Below are positions 49,178 through 58,423 of a stretch of DNA of 64,000 nucleotides, one piece after another. Under the pieces are notes generated by a model. That model was not told the DNA's origin, did not search any database, and saw only the letters and a program-made list of their open reading frames with translations. The translations under genes were made by a program, and so were the position numbers. Every line of letters begins with the position of its first letter. Positions within the stretch are counted from its first letter, which is position 1. Source of the stretch: Croceimicrobium sp963977415 (lineage in GTDB: Bacteria; Bacteroidota; Bacteroidia; Flavobacteriales; Schleiferiaceae); assembly GCA_963977415.1 (NCBI GenBank), contig CAXBOS010000016.1, positions 1 through 64,000 of the forward strand. The letters run 5' to 3'.

Positions 49178-49681
49178 ATGAGTCAAAGAATAATTCTCAA
49201 AATACCTATTCCTGCGCATCTCATGAACTTTATGCAACAGGAGTTAAAAGCCCAAAGCAGCGAAATTAAAGTTCAAGCCAACAGCACACTGGGCGTTTTT
49301 CTAATGGGCGTAATTGAAGCATCGAATAAACCGATGCCCAAACCTGCAGACAACAGCTTTTTTGAAATTGCCGTACCGGCGCAAGATCGCCTCGGCAAAA
49401 GCTACGATGGCCGAAACAAATGGCTTATTGTTTCGCCCACCAACATCAAGCGCTTTCACCAGCTTATCGAAACCCTCATGTATCGGGAACTCTTCTCGCG
49501 CTTAGATTTGATCTGCGCACGCGGAGAAGCCCAACGCAAAGGGGGTAAAATGACCACCGAAATTGAGCGCTTTATTGCAAAATACAGCGACGATCGCGCG
49601 GTTCTGTCGCTCGATGCCCTGCGAAAAGCCTATTACCGCTACCGTAAAAGCGGCCAATCCCAGTTGCGGCGCATGATTTAA
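49178..49681 (+). CDS. Conserved phage protein, right copy (167 aa)
   Basis: Few substitutions relative to 27730-28233; the basic C-terminal YYRYRKSGQSQLRRMI is unchanged. About 113 nt upstream hold no gene and probably the promoter of the head operon. Confidence 0.6.
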   Translation: MSQRIILKIPIPAHLMNFMQQELKAQSSEIKVQANSTLGVFLMGVIEASNKPMPKPADNSFFEIAVPAQDRLGKSYDGRNKWLIVSPTNIKRFHQLIETLMYRELFSRLDLICARGEAQRKGGKMTTEIERFIAKYSDDRAVLSLDALRKAYYRYRKSGQSQLRRMI

Positions 49682-49708
49682 AAACTTTGTGAACCCTTGT
49701 CCGATTAT

Positions 49709-50341
49709 ATGAGCACTTTTCAAAACCCAACCGAAGCCCTTGTGGGAGGCATTGACTCCATTCAATGTATTCCTATTATTGGCATCGCTTCCTTCCCCGA
49801 AACATCTAACCTGCAGGTGGCCGAAATGGAAATTTCCTTTCAGCCCAATTATGCCTGGCTAGATCTTCCCATTATCGAAGACAGTGCTTTATATGAAGAG
49901 ACCGAATCGGAAACCGACCATGGCGCACTTTACCAAAAAGATTTAAACGGCCTACTGCCTGCCGATCTACTCGCTAACCGGCAAGCCTTGCTTAAGCTTC
50001 GGCATTTAGATCTCCTGGTTAAATACCGCGATCACTTGGGTAATCATAAATTGCTCAACACAGCCAGTGAACCGCTGCGCCTGTCGGTTTCTTTTAAAAC
50101 AGAAAGTTACGGAGGCCAATTAGGCTTCACTCTAAATTTCCGTGGCCAACATACCCAGCCTAGCCAATTTTTAAGTTTACCCAACTTGCCCCAGTTTAGC
50201 CTCAATGCGCTCGGTCAACTCATCTACGCAGGTGATTTAACCGAGAGTTTTTCGCTTAATACAGATGGCCAATTAGAGGCAGCAAACGGCCAAAATGCCC
50301 GCTACTCCTTAGATTCTAGAGGACGAATAGTCTTCTCCTAG
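49709..50341 (+). CDS. Virion-block protein with C-terminal repeats, right copy (210 aa)
   Basis: Start at MSTFQNPTEA as in the left copy; the frame is open four codons further. Differences fall mainly in the C-terminal repeats (SFSLNTDGQLEAANGQNARY). Confidence 0.65.
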   Translation: MSTFQNPTEALVGGIDSIQCIPIIGIASFPETSNLQVAEMEISFQPNYAWLDLPIIEDSALYEETESETDHGALYQKDLNGLLPADLLANRQALLKLRHLDLLVKYRDHLGNHKLLNTASEPLRLSVSFKTESYGGQLGFTLNFRGQHTQPSQFLSLPNLPQFSLNALGQLIYAGDLTESFSLNTDGQLEAANGQNARYSLDSRGRIVFS

Positions 50342-50400
50342 TCCTATAATTGCCTTTATAGTAGCGCCATTATTGCGTAGGGAAATTTTACCCTTCGCTA

Positions 50401-51480
50401 ATGGAACGCACAATTTTACTTTACGATAGGTTCGGCCAAAACTGGTGGGACGATTCTGGCATAACCGCTAAAGGCTTTCGCCAAGATCTGAAAGAAGCCA
50501 ATGACGACCCCGAATGCACTAGCATTTTATTAGCTATTAACTCTCCTGGTGGAAGCATCAGCGAGGGTGTTGCTATTTACAATGCCATCCTCAGCCAAAA
50601 TGCGGATGCCGAGGCTAAGCCGATTAACACCCGCAACGATGGTATTGCCTATAGTATGGGCGCCATTGTGCTTATGGCTGGTAAAAAAGTATCGGCCCAC
50701 GAAAACACCACCACTATGTTGCACTGCTGCAGCGGCGGTGCTTGGGGAAATGTAAAGGAAATTGAGGGTAGCCTTAATATGATGCGCGCCGTAGATAAAG
50801 GCCTTTCCAAAAGCATTGCGGCCAAAACGGGTAAAACCCTCGAGGCCGTGAAAAGCGACATCATGAATTACGATGATCACTTTTATACTTCTGACGAAGC
50901 CAAAGATCTTGGCCTTATCGATGAAGTTATTGCCGAACGCTCCGAAGTGGCCGCTCAATACGAAGGTCTTTCCTACCAGGAGGTAATGGCGCTTTTCCAA
51001 AAAAAGCCCGATGCGCAAGCGAGCTTCCTGAAGCAACTGCAAAACACCCTTAAAAATAGTTTCGAATCTTTTAAACCTAAACCTCCTAAATCTACCCCAA
51101 CCCAAAATCAGGAAGAGCCTATGAAAATCTCAAACAAATTAACCGCCCTTTTAGCGGTTTTCGGTCTTAGTGCTTCCGCAGATGCGGACCAAGACCACCA
51201 ACCTACTACCGAGCAGTTGCAGGCTCTTAATGATCAGCTGCAGGCCGCGGCCGACCAGAAAGAGGAACTGACTAATCTTAAGAATCAGCTTAGCGACCGT
51301 GATAAGTCGATTACGGATCTGGAAGCCAAAATTACCACCCTTGAAAAAGGTAGTGGCGCCGATCCTAAATCGGGAGCCTCGGACGACACCACCAGCGATG
51401 GCGGCGAAAGCGAAGTTGTGACCTCGGAAGCAGATGCCCAGCTTAAGGCGATGCGCGAGGAATTAGGTATTGAATCTTAA
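50401..51480 (+). CDS. ClpP-type head maturation protease, right copy
   Basis: Active-site segments are identical to the left copy (AINSPGGS, GIAYSMGAIVLMAG, TTTMLHCCSGGAWG). A few changes lie in the scaffold coiled coil. Confidence 0.88.
   Translation: MERTILLYDRFGQNWWDDSGITAKGFRQDLKEANDDPECTSILLAINSPGGSISEGVAIYNAILSQNADAEAKPINTRNDGIAYSMGAIVLMAGKKVSAHENTTTMLHCCSGGAWGNVKEIEGSLNMMRAVDKGLSKSIAAKTGKTLEAVKSDIMNYDDHFYTSDEAKDLGLIDEVIAERSEVAAQYEGLSYQEVMALFQKKPDAQASFLKQLQNTLKNSFESFKPKPPKSTPTQNQEEPMKISNKLTALLAVFGLSASADADQDHQPTTEQLQALNDQLQAAADQKEELTNLKNQLSDRDKSITDLEAKITTLEKGSGADPKSGASDDTTSDGGESEVVTSEADAQLKAMREELGIES
51121..51480 (+). CDS. Nested scaffolding protein, right copy
   Basis: Internal ATG at 51121 with the same signal-like N-terminus (MKISNKLTALLAVFGLSASA) and acidic end. 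Conservation of the ATG and hydrophobic run in both copies supports an internal start. Confidence 0.55.
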   Translation: MKISNKLTALLAVFGLSASADADQDHQPTTEQLQALNDQLQAAADQKEELTNLKNQLSDRDKSITDLEAKITTLEKGSGADPKSGASDDTTSDGGESEVVTSEADAQLKAMREELGIES

Positions 51481-51496
51481 ACCCCAAATACTAGAA

Positions 51497-52657
51497 ATGA
51501 AAAAGATTTTTCTATTAGTCTTAGCGCTTAGTTCAGCGCTTATTGGCTTCGCCGCTAACCACAGCTCGGAAGGGCTAATGGTAGCGATGGCCACCCCTGT
51601 TACCGATGTTGAGGCCATTGCAAAATGGGCAGGGCAATACGACCGTAAGTTTATGATGCAGATGCTTAACGGCCTCGACATCTTTAGCGACCTTACGGTA
51701 GATCGTAATGTAAGCCGTCACGGTAAATTACTACCAAAATTCACCGCGAAGGCAGGTATGCGTCCTCTTGATTTAGACGTAGAAACCAATGGTCGCAAAG
51801 AGCGCACCCTAAGCGGACGTAAGCTTTATGTTTACGATTGCATGAAGCTCTTTAAAATTGTTCCAGAAGAATTAATTGAATCTTTCTTGGCCGACATGGT
51901 CGCTCCTGGTGCGGTGCAAATTCCTTTTGCACAATGGTTCTGGGCGCGTGAAATGGAAAAGCTGAGCAGCGAGATTAACGATAATTTTTACCATAGCGAA
52001 TTCCACGCGGACGCTCCCGACTTTAATGCCGGTAGCACTTACTCTGCAGGCGACTATGTGAAGTTTACCGACAGCAACTTTTACAAATGCCTTAGCAATA
52101 CCAATGCAGGGGAGTCCCCAACTTCGCATGTAGCTAAATGGGAAGAAGCCAATGGCTTTGTCTGTTTTGATGGTCCTGCGAAAATCATCGCCGATGAAAT
52201 TATGGCAGGGAATATCAGCCCAATTGCTACAGGTGCCATTACCAATGCCAATGCCCTGGACAAAATGGAGCTGATGTACCAAAACATGACTTCCGCCCAC
52301 CGTAAAAAAGGCGGGGCCTTTTTGGTAAGTGAAGACACTTTTTGGAATTATGTAAAGCATGAGCAGGACGTTTTTGGTGCCACCAATACCTCCAGCAGTG
52401 GCGATGGCCGTAAATACATTTATGGCTCTAATAAGAAATGGGAAATTGTACCGACCACTTGGCTTGACAACAGCAGCCGGGTAATTGTAGATGTGCAGCG
52501 TGCCAACTTACGCGTAGGTACTACCATTGTAGGTAAAGGCGGCCCTACCATTGGTAAAATTGTGCCTACCGTGCACGGTTACCTTACTTCGGCCAAATGG
52601 TTACTCGGTTTTGAAATCGCTGATTTGGAACCGCTTTACCTAAACGACCAACCCTAA
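51497..52657 (+). CDS. Major capsid protein, right copy
   Basis: Five or so residues differ from the left copy, two in the signal-like N-terminus (GFAANHSSEGLMV) and none in the CBM5/12-like insertion, so both odd features are maintained. Confidence 0.75.
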   Translation: MKKIFLLVLALSSALIGFAANHSSEGLMVAMATPVTDVEAIAKWAGQYDRKFMMQMLNGLDIFSDLTVDRNVSRHGKLLPKFTAKAGMRPLDLDVETNGRKERTLSGRKLYVYDCMKLFKIVPEELIESFLADMVAPGAVQIPFAQWFWAREMEKLSSEINDNFYHSEFHADAPDFNAGSTYSAGDYVKFTDSNFYKCLSNTNAGESPTSHVAKWEEANGFVCFDGPAKIIADEIMAGNISPIATGAITNANALDKMELMYQNMTSAHRKKGGAFLVSEDTFWNYVKHEQDVFGATNTSSSGDGRKYIYGSNKKWEIVPTTWLDNSSRVIVDVQRANLRVGTTIVGKGGPTIGKIVPTVHGYLTSAKWLLGFEIADLEPLYLNDQP

Positions 52658-52689
52658 TTAATTTGACACCGGAGAATAGCCCGAAATGT

Positions 52690-52714
52690 CCCCGCCTCTT
52701 TTGGCGGGGCTTTT
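52690..52714 (+). terminator. Hairpin after the capsid gene, right copy
   Basis: Perfect CCCCGCC/GGCGGGG stem around TCTTTT, then CTTTT. Probably a partial terminator within the head operon. Confidence 0.65.
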
Positions 52715-52729
52715 CTAAAAATTAAAGGC

Positions 52730-53050
52730 ATGACAAAAACAGAATTACAAAAAATGACCAAAGACGAGCTCGTGGACCTCGTTTTGGCCAAGGGTAAAGA
52801 GTCAGAAGAACTTCTGGCTACCCTAGATGATATGAACGCTACCATCGATCAGCTGAACCAGCAAAAGAACGATGAGAAGAAAGGCATTTTAGCCATAGAC
52901 CACAAGAAGAAACGCTATGTGGTAGTTACGCCTTCTTTCCGTTTTAAGAACCAAAAGCTGGGCTTTGGTGATTTGAAGCGTGATGAAGCTCTGGTAGAAG
53001 CCATCTTGCAATTGGATGGGCAAAACATTTTGAAACTCGAAAAGCAATAG
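52730..53050 (+). CDS. Small coiled-coil protein, right copy (106 aa)
   Basis: As 24361-24681, changes only in the first 25 residues (LQKMTKDELVDLVLAKGKES). Confidence 0.65.
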   Translation: MTKTELQKMTKDELVDLVLAKGKESEELLATLDDMNATIDQLNQQKNDEKKGILAIDHKKKRYVVVTPSFRFKNQKLGFGDLKRDEALVEAILQLDGQNILKLEKQ

Positions 53051-53051
53051 C

Positions 53052-53582
53052 ATGGCAGATTATACCGATGTTTTGGCACCTGCCAAAGACAATCCTGGAG
53101 GCACTAAATTGGCCTTTTTCTTTGCGCCCTTAAGCACTTTCGACATTATCCAAAAGGAAGGAGGCATTGCTGCCGCTAACTTGGAAGATGTGGCGGTTAT
53201 TGCTACCGATCACACGTTTAAAGCAGGTGGCCGCTTTTACAAAGTGGAGCTGGAGCTGAACAAAAACGAATTGAACAGCGAGTACCAGGGCGCCGTGCGT
53301 GGCAATGCCGATAAATTTACTTTTACCGGTCTTATCCCCAACCTTTCGCCTGCTCAAGAAGGACTTTTGCGCAAAGCCCGCGCGGAAAAACATATTGTTT
53401 TAATTCCGCTGCCTGATGGCCAAGTAGTGCAATTAGGGGAAGAAGATAATGGCGCCATGATTACCAGCGCTTTTGCCACTGGCAGCCAAGAAGGTGGCGA
53501 ACGCGGTAACACGGTTACGATCTCTGCTATCCATTATAAAAAGCTGTACACCGGAAATATTCCTTTAGTAGCAGCCGTATAA
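53052..53582 (+). CDS. Probable tail tube protein, right copy (176 aa)
   Basis: Two residues differ from the left copy, the highest conservation of any gene pair in the window. Confidence 0.6.
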   Translation: MADYTDVLAPAKDNPGGTKLAFFFAPLSTFDIIQKEGGIAAANLEDVAVIATDHTFKAGGRFYKVELELNKNELNSEYQGAVRGNADKFTFTGLIPNLSPAQEGLLRKARAEKHIVLIPLPDGQVVQLGEEDNGAMITSAFATGSQEGGERGNTVTISAIHYKKLYTGNIPLVAAV

Positions 53583-53583
53583 T

Positions 53584-53763
53584 TTGGATAAGCTTAGCCC
53601 CCATATTAGCAAGTATTACCGCTTAATTGGAATTAAGCCTGGTGTGCTTATTTTTAAGGGGGAAAAGCTCGACTTCCGCAGTATTAGCAAAGAACGAGCA
53701 GATCGTGCTTATGAAGCTGGCTGCTCCTACTTGCGTAAGAAGCGAAAACCGAAAGAGAATTAA
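53584..53763 (+). CDS. Small basic protein with TTG start, right copy (59 aa)
   Basis: TTG two bases after the tail-tube stop; LDKLSPHISKYYRLIGIKPG to SYLRKKRKPKEN. Aligns without gaps to the left frame. Confidence 0.6.
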   Translation: MDKLSPHISKYYRLIGIKPGVLIFKGEKLDFRSISKERADRAYEAGCSYLRKKRKPKEN

Positions 53764-53777
53764 ACGTTTAAACACTT

Positions 53778-53803
53778 AGCCTGACTCATTGGTCGGGCTT
53801 TTT
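53778..53803 (+). terminator. Terminator after the head and tail-tube block, right copy
   Basis: AGCCTGACtcattGGTCGGGCT stem (one mismatch) followed by a T-tract, 15 nt after the 59-aa gene. Confidence 0.65.
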
Positions 53804-53841
53804 TGTTTTAGCTTGGTCTTAAATCTTTAAAATCCCATGCA

Positions 53842-54147
53842 ATGTGTGATAAAAAACTGGAACGACTTAAAGCCCTTGCCGAACGATTAGAAAAATATAA
53901 AGACGATGAAAAGGAATTCTACCCAGTACTAAAGCTTCTCGAAGAAGAGTATGCTGCTGAAGGTGGAATTGAAGGTGAAGGCGAATACAACGAGAATCTG
54001 GCTAATGTCTTAAAAAAGCAAGCCAATAGATATCTGCAATACGTGACCGCAGGGGAGGAGACAAGAAGCAACTACTATTACCAGGAATTCGTGAACCACT
54101 TTAAAATGTTTGTGCGAGATGAGATATTTCGGATAAGGGCTTTATAG
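53842..54147 (+). CDS. Small acidic helical protein, right copy (101 aa)
   Basis: Begins MCDKKLERLKALAERLEKYK. More diverged in the C-terminal half than the structural genes. Precedes the RM gene by 44 nt. Confidence 0.65.
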   Translation: MCDKKLERLKALAERLEKYKDDEKEFYPVLKLLEEEYAAEGGIEGEGEYNENLANVLKKQANRYLQYVTAGEETRSNYYYQEFVNHFKMFVRDEIFRIRAL

Positions 54148-54191
54148 AATCTTTTATCTAATTTCCGAGGCTAAACCAATTAACGATTATT

Positions 54192-56939
54192 ATGGCCTTA
54201 AGCTGGAATGAAATAAAGGATCGCGCGCTTAAATTTAGTAACGAATGGGAAGGTGAATCACGCGAAAGAGCCGAAAAAGATTCCTTTTGGAATGATTTCT
54301 TCAATGTATTTGGAATTTCGCGCAGAAGACTTGCCACTTTTGAAGAACCGGTAAAAAAGCTAAGCGGAAACCAAGGTTTTATCGATCTTTTTTGGAAGGG
54401 AACTTTGCTAGTAGAGCATAAATCTAAAGGTCGTGACTTAGATGCCGCCTTTACCCAAGCCACTGATTATTTCCACGGGATTAAAGAGCATGAATTACCA
54501 CAGTATGTTCTCGTTTCTGACTTTGAAAAATTTAAGCTTTACGATTTAGACAGCCGTGAAGAGCATGAGTTTGAGCTTAAAGATTTTCATAAAAATATTA
54601 AGCTCTTCGGTTTTATTGCCGGCTACCAAAAACGAAGCTTTAAAGAAGAAGACCCCGTAAACATAAAGGCAGCGGAACTAATGGGGAAGCTGCACGATGA
54701 ACTAGAAGACACTGGTTACGAAGGGCACCCTTTAGAGGTAATGCTGGTACGATTACTTTTTTGCCTTTTTGCGGATGACACGGGCATCTTCGAAAAAGAC
54801 ACTTTTAAAGATGCTGTTGAGATTAAAACCAATGAAGATGGTAGTGACTTAGGATCTTGGTTAGCCCAGTTCTTTCAGGTATTAAACACCCCGCACGATA
54901 AGCGGATGCGTAGCTTAGACGAGCACCTCAAAGCCTTTCCTTATGTAAACGGAAAGCTATTTGAAGAGCCTTTGCCTATATCAGCCTTTAATAGCAGCAT
55001 GCGCGATATCCTGATAAAATGTTGCGCCCTGGATTGGGGGAAAATATCTCCCGCTATTTTCGGCAGTATGTTTCAAAGTGTTATGGATCCGCAAGAGCGC
55101 AGAAACTTAGGCGCGCATTATACTTCCGAAAAGAATATCCTTAAACTGATTAAGCCTCTTTTTCTTGATGAACTGCAGGAAGAGTTTCAGAAAGTAAAGA
55201 CCAACAAGAGTAAGCTTAAAGATTTTCATAAGAAACTTGGGCAACTCAAGTTTTTAGATCCCGCCTGTGGCTGTGGAAACTTCCTCATTATCACATACCG
55301 TGAACTAAGACTGCTAGAACTAGAGGTTCTGAAAATGCTTTACAAAATGGATGATGGTGTCCAAGGAGCTCTAGGCATCGATCACATCTTATTGGTGGAT
55401 GTAGATCAATTTTACGGCATTGAATACGATGAGTTTCCAGCGAGAATAGCTGAAGTGGCTTTGTGGTTAATGGATCATCAAATGAATCTTCTGGTATCGG
55501 AAGCATTTGGACTTTATTATGCTCGCTTACCACTCAGAAAATCCGCAAAAATCGTTCATGGCAATGCACTACAAATCGACTGGCAGGAAGTGATTTCAAA
55601 AGATAAACTTTCGTATATACTTGGCAACCCGCCCTTTTATGGTTCCAAAAATCAAACTGTTGAACAAAAAAAAGACATGAAAAATGTCTTTGGCAACCTG
55701 AAAGGAGCTGGAACTTTAGATTATGTAAGTGCTTGGTATCTAAAAGCATCAAAAATTATAGCTAAGACTGAAATTAAGTGCGCTTTTGTTTCAACTAATT
55801 CAATAACTCAAGGTGAACAGGTTTCTATACTTTGGAACGAATTAATAAATGCCCATAAAACTAAAATTCATTTTGCCCATAGAACTTTTAATTGGCACAA
55901 TGAAGCTAAGGGTAACGCAGCCGTGCATGTTGTGATAGTTGGTTTTGCCAGTTTTGATTCTAGAAATAAAAGACTTTTCGAGTACTCCGATGTCAAAGGA
56001 GAGCCCCACGAAGTTCTGGCAAAAAATATCAACCCTTATTTAGTAGACGCACCAAATTCAGTTGCTACTTCGAGAAGTAAACCTCTATGTGATGTGGAAG
56101 AAGTTATCAGAGGAAGCGAAACTACGGATAACGGACACTTTATGCTCACACTTGAAGAAAAAGAATCACTTATAGCACAATACCCGAATTCCGAGAAGTT
56201 CATCCGAACATTTCAAGGAGGAGGAGATATCATAAATAATAAATTTCGGTATTGTTTATGGTTAAAAGACGTCTCTGCTAGTGATTATCGAAATATTCCG
56301 TTTGTAATGAATCGAATTAAAGCAGTAAAAGATTTTCGTGCGAACAGCAAAAAAGAAAGAACTCGTAAATGGGCTGATTTCCCAACTTTGTTTTCAGAAG
56401 ATAGACAACCAAATAGTGACTATTTAGTTATTCCAAAAGTTTCTTCCGAAAGACGCAAATACGTGCCAATTGCATATTTAAATTCATCGGTAATAATCAA
56501 CAACACTGTTTCTGCTTTAACTAATGCGAGTCTCTGGTACTTCGGAATCATAACAAGTCAAATGCATATGACATGGCTAAAATATACCTGTGGCAGAATG
56601 AAGAGTGATTTGATTTACTCTATTCAAGTTGTTTACAACAACTACCCCTGGCCAAAAAAACCAAGCGAAAAAAACAAAAAAGCAGTTGAAGCCAAGGCTC
56701 AAAAAGTATTAGATATTCGTGCTGAGTTTCCAGACAATAGTTTAGCGGATCTGTACGATCCTTTAACCATGCCGCCAAAACTTGTTAAGGCCCATCAGGA
56801 ACTCGATAAAGCAGTAGACCTTTGTTACCGTCCGCAGGCATTCACCAATGAGGCTGCGCGTATTGCCTATTTATTTGAGCTTTACGCAGAGTATACCGCA
56901 CCATTATTTAACGATGGAAAAAAAGGCAAGAAGAAATGA
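54192..56939 (+). CDS. MmeI-like type IIL restriction-modification enzyme, right copy
   Basis: 915 residues. The nuclease (VEHKSKG) and helical spacer are the same as in the left copy, and so are motifs LDPACGCGNFL and GNPPFYG, but from about residue 372 to 835 the sequence diverges: for example NINPYLVDAPNSVATSRSKP, then NSEKFIRTFQGGGDIINNKF. The C-terminal AQKVLDIRAEFPDNSL part matches again. Replacement of the methylase/specificity segment between conserved flanks suggests recombination and a new recognition site. Confidence 0.88.
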   Translation: MALSWNEIKDRALKFSNEWEGESRERAEKDSFWNDFFNVFGISRRRLATFEEPVKKLSGNQGFIDLFWKGTLLVEHKSKGRDLDAAFTQATDYFHGIKEHELPQYVLVSDFEKFKLYDLDSREEHEFELKDFHKNIKLFGFIAGYQKRSFKEEDPVNIKAAELMGKLHDELEDTGYEGHPLEVMLVRLLFCLFADDTGIFEKDTFKDAVEIKTNEDGSDLGSWLAQFFQVLNTPHDKRMRSLDEHLKAFPYVNGKLFEEPLPISAFNSSMRDILIKCCALDWGKISPAIFGSMFQSVMDPQERRNLGAHYTSEKNILKLIKPLFLDELQEEFQKVKTNKSKLKDFHKKLGQLKFLDPACGCGNFLIITYRELRLLELEVLKMLYKMDDGVQGALGIDHILLVDVDQFYGIEYDEFPARIAEVALWLMDHQMNLLVSEAFGLYYARLPLRKSAKIVHGNALQIDWQEVISKDKLSYILGNPPFYGSKNQTVEQKKDMKNVFGNLKGAGTLDYVSAWYLKASKIIAKTEIKCAFVSTNSITQGEQVSILWNELINAHKTKIHFAHRTFNWHNEAKGNAAVHVVIVGFASFDSRNKRLFEYSDVKGEPHEVLAKNINPYLVDAPNSVATSRSKPLCDVEEVIRGSETTDNGHFMLTLEEKESLIAQYPNSEKFIRTFQGGGDIINNKFRYCLWLKDVSASDYRNIPFVMNRIKAVKDFRANSKKERTRKWADFPTLFSEDRQPNSDYLVIPKVSSERRKYVPIAYLNSSVIINNTVSALTNASLWYFGIITSQMHMTWLKYTCGRMKSDLIYSIQVVYNNYPWPKKPSEKNKKAVEAKAQKVLDIRAEFPDNSLADLYDPLTMPPKLVKAHQELDKAVDLCYRPQAFTNEAARIAYLFELYAEYTAPLFNDGKKGKKK

Positions 56940-57625
56940 GTTACAATAATACCGGAAAAGAGCTCCTAAAGTCTGCTGCAAAAACTGATTTAAAAAGCTC
57001 TACACTCAGTCTTGCAGAAAAAATGCTAGACGGAAATCTTGATGACGGCATTATAAAAGATATACCCGTGCTTTCTACGCTTATTGGAATAGGAAAAACT
57101 TTTAATAATATCCGCGATTACTTATTTGCAAAAAAGCTTGTAAGCTTCTTAAGTGGCTTAGAAAATATGGACCCTAATAAAAGAGCTATCGAATTAAATC
57201 AAATAAATTCGAACCTTAATTATCAGCAACAAGTAGGAGAAAAGTTACTTTTTATCTTAGATCGTTGTGAAGACCAAACTAAAGCCTTTTATGTCGCTAA
57301 ACTATTTGTGGCCTTTTTGTCTAAAGATATCAATTACAATGAATTCTTAGAGGCTTGCGCGATTTTAGAAAGATGCTTTCTAAATGATCTTGCTAGATTT
57401 CTTAACTCTGACTTAGAATACTTAGAAGGCGAGTTTTCAGCTGAAGACCAGCCTTATGATGAAGCATTTCCTTGGTTCAATGCAGGTTTGATGCATAATA
57501 CTATTTCCAGTGTGAAAATGGAAGGAGCAATCTTGTCGGAATTGGATAAGCCTCAAAAGGTCACTATTAGAATTTGGGTTAACCCAGTTGGTCGAATAAT
57601 TCATAAGTGCTTGAATAATAATTAA
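56936..57625 (+). CDS. RM-linked protein of unknown function (229 aa)
   Basis: Start overlaps the RM stop by 4 nt, so the two are co-translated. The N-terminal part has a helical, amphipathic stretch (IIKDIPVLSTLIGIGKTFNN followed by IRDYLFAKKLVSFLSGLENM), then charged helices and a beta-like C-terminus (KPQKVTIRIWVNPVGRII). Not present in the left prophage, where a PLD-like gene lies on the other side of the RM gene. The pattern is known to me from uncharacterised genes near restriction systems; no function can be given. Confidence 0.65.
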   Translation: MSYNNTGKELLKSAAKTDLKSSTLSLAEKMLDGNLDDGIIKDIPVLSTLIGIGKTFNNIRDYLFAKKLVSFLSGLENMDPNKRAIELNQINSNLNYQQQVGEKLLFILDRCEDQTKAFYVAKLFVAFLSKDINYNEFLEACAILERCFLNDLARFLNSDLEYLEGEFSAEDQPYDEAFPWFNAGLMHNTISSVKMEGAILSELDKPQKVTIRIWVNPVGRIIHKCLNNN

Positions 57626-57628
57626 CCA

Positions 57629-57658
57629 AAAAACCCCGATCAATTGACCGGGGTTTTT
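57629..57658. terminator. Bidirectional terminator between RM-linked gene and copy C gene
   Basis: AAAAACCCCGATCAA/TTGACCGGGGTTTTT, the same type of hairpin as at 19325-19356, with T-tracts both ways. Confidence 0.85.
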
Positions 57659-57663
57659 CATTT

Positions 57664-58065
57664 CTACTTCCTTCTAGCATCTACCGCAAGGGAGACTACC
57701 AGGTTAATAATGCTGGCCATGGTGCGGGGTGTTTCGCTTTCGTCTAAATCTAAATCAGGACAGCGCACAGCATAGTCTATTAAAAGGGTAGCACAGTTCT
57801 GTAGCGCCTCGCCATCTTGTAAGCTGGCTAAATGCCGCATGGTGTTGACTGAAGGGTCCAGATCATGGAGTTGCTCCAGTATTTGGGCTTTGTGATAATC
57901 GCCTTGCTGGCTTTGGGTGTAATAGCGCATAAAAGCCTCGAGGGCATTATCGCTAGGCGCTTTAAAATTGGCCGTGGCCTCTTTTACTACCGCGCGCATT
58001 TGCTGGCGCAGTTCTTTAGGACTAATAGATTTCGCCCCTTCTTTTTCTTTGGTCTCGTTAAGCAT
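57664..58065 (-). CDS. Leader-controlled 133-aa protein, copy C
   Basis: Nearly identical to copy B except in the first ten residues (MLNETKEKEG) and a few others. The start codon region CTTAACGAG repeats the P1 strand of its own leader, not that of copy B, so the first codons changed together with the leader. Confidence 0.8.
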   Translation of the reverse strand: MLNETKEKEGAKSISPKELRQQMRAVVKEATANFKAPSDNALEAFMRYYTQSQQGDYHKAQILEQLHDLDPSVNTMRHLASLQDGEALQNCATLLIDYAVRCPDLDLDESETPRTMASIINLVVSLAVDARRK

Positions 58066-58094
58066 GAGATAAAAAATTAAAAAGTTAATAAGAG

Positions 58095-58217
58095 CCCAGG
58101 GTGTGCTTAACGAGCCCGGCGAACCGAGATTTCGCGGACAGTATTGGGTATTCCTATCCCACCCTGGGTTTATTTTAAATACGAAATTCTTGTGGAGTTT
58201 TCGCGGACTCGTTAAGC
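58095..58217 (-). ncRNA. Pseudoknotted leader RNA, copy C
   Basis: Minus-strand transcript. P1: GCTTAACGAGTCC (58205-58217) with GGGCTCGTTAAGC (58105-58117), 13 bp with one G-U pair. P2: CCCAGGG (58162-58168) with CCCTGGG (58095-58101). GGAA hairpin and CGG-TTCG-CCG hairpin are kept. The gene start repeats GCTTAACGAG (58054-58063). Compared with copy B, P1 and P2 both have changed bases on both strands. Confidence 0.75.
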
Positions 58218-58241
58218 GAAGCTAAATTACAAAGGATAGGA

Positions 58242-58281
58242 TATAAGTTGTTAAGCGCTAAAATCTTGTTTAGTAAATTTA
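58242..58281 (-). promoter_or_regulatory. Promoter and shared operator of leader copy C
   Basis: On the minus strand the operator core TTAGCGCTTAACAACTTA is at 58242-58267. The upstream -7-like box reads TAAATTTA (58274-58281), one base off consensus. Confidence 0.55.
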
Positions 58282-58312
58282 TTGTGCTAATTAATCTTGT
58301 AAATAGAATATT

Positions 58313-58329
58313 TGTGCAATATTTGCACA
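58313..58329. promoter_or_regulatory. Operator-like palindrome TGTGCAA-TAT-TTGCACA
   Basis: Perfect 7-bp arms, in the same relative position as at 18656-18672 and 6227-6243. Confidence 0.6.
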
Positions 58330-58359
58330 GTCTAAACGCCCGTAGCACAATCTTTACCG

Positions 58360-58410
58360 AAAGCCCCCCTTCCATCTCACTGGCGTTTGACACGAAGGGG
58401 GGCTTTTTTT
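58360..58410 (+). terminator. Terminator-like hairpin in the leader of the 91-aa gene
   Basis: AAAGCCCCCCTTC/GAAGGGGGGCTTT, perfect 13 bp with a T-tract, 13 nt before the gene at 58424. The loop keeps CTCACTGGCGTTTGACAC. The hairpin is retained even though the antirepressor gene has been lost here. Confidence 0.7.
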
Positions 58411-58423
58411 ATGCACTATTCTT

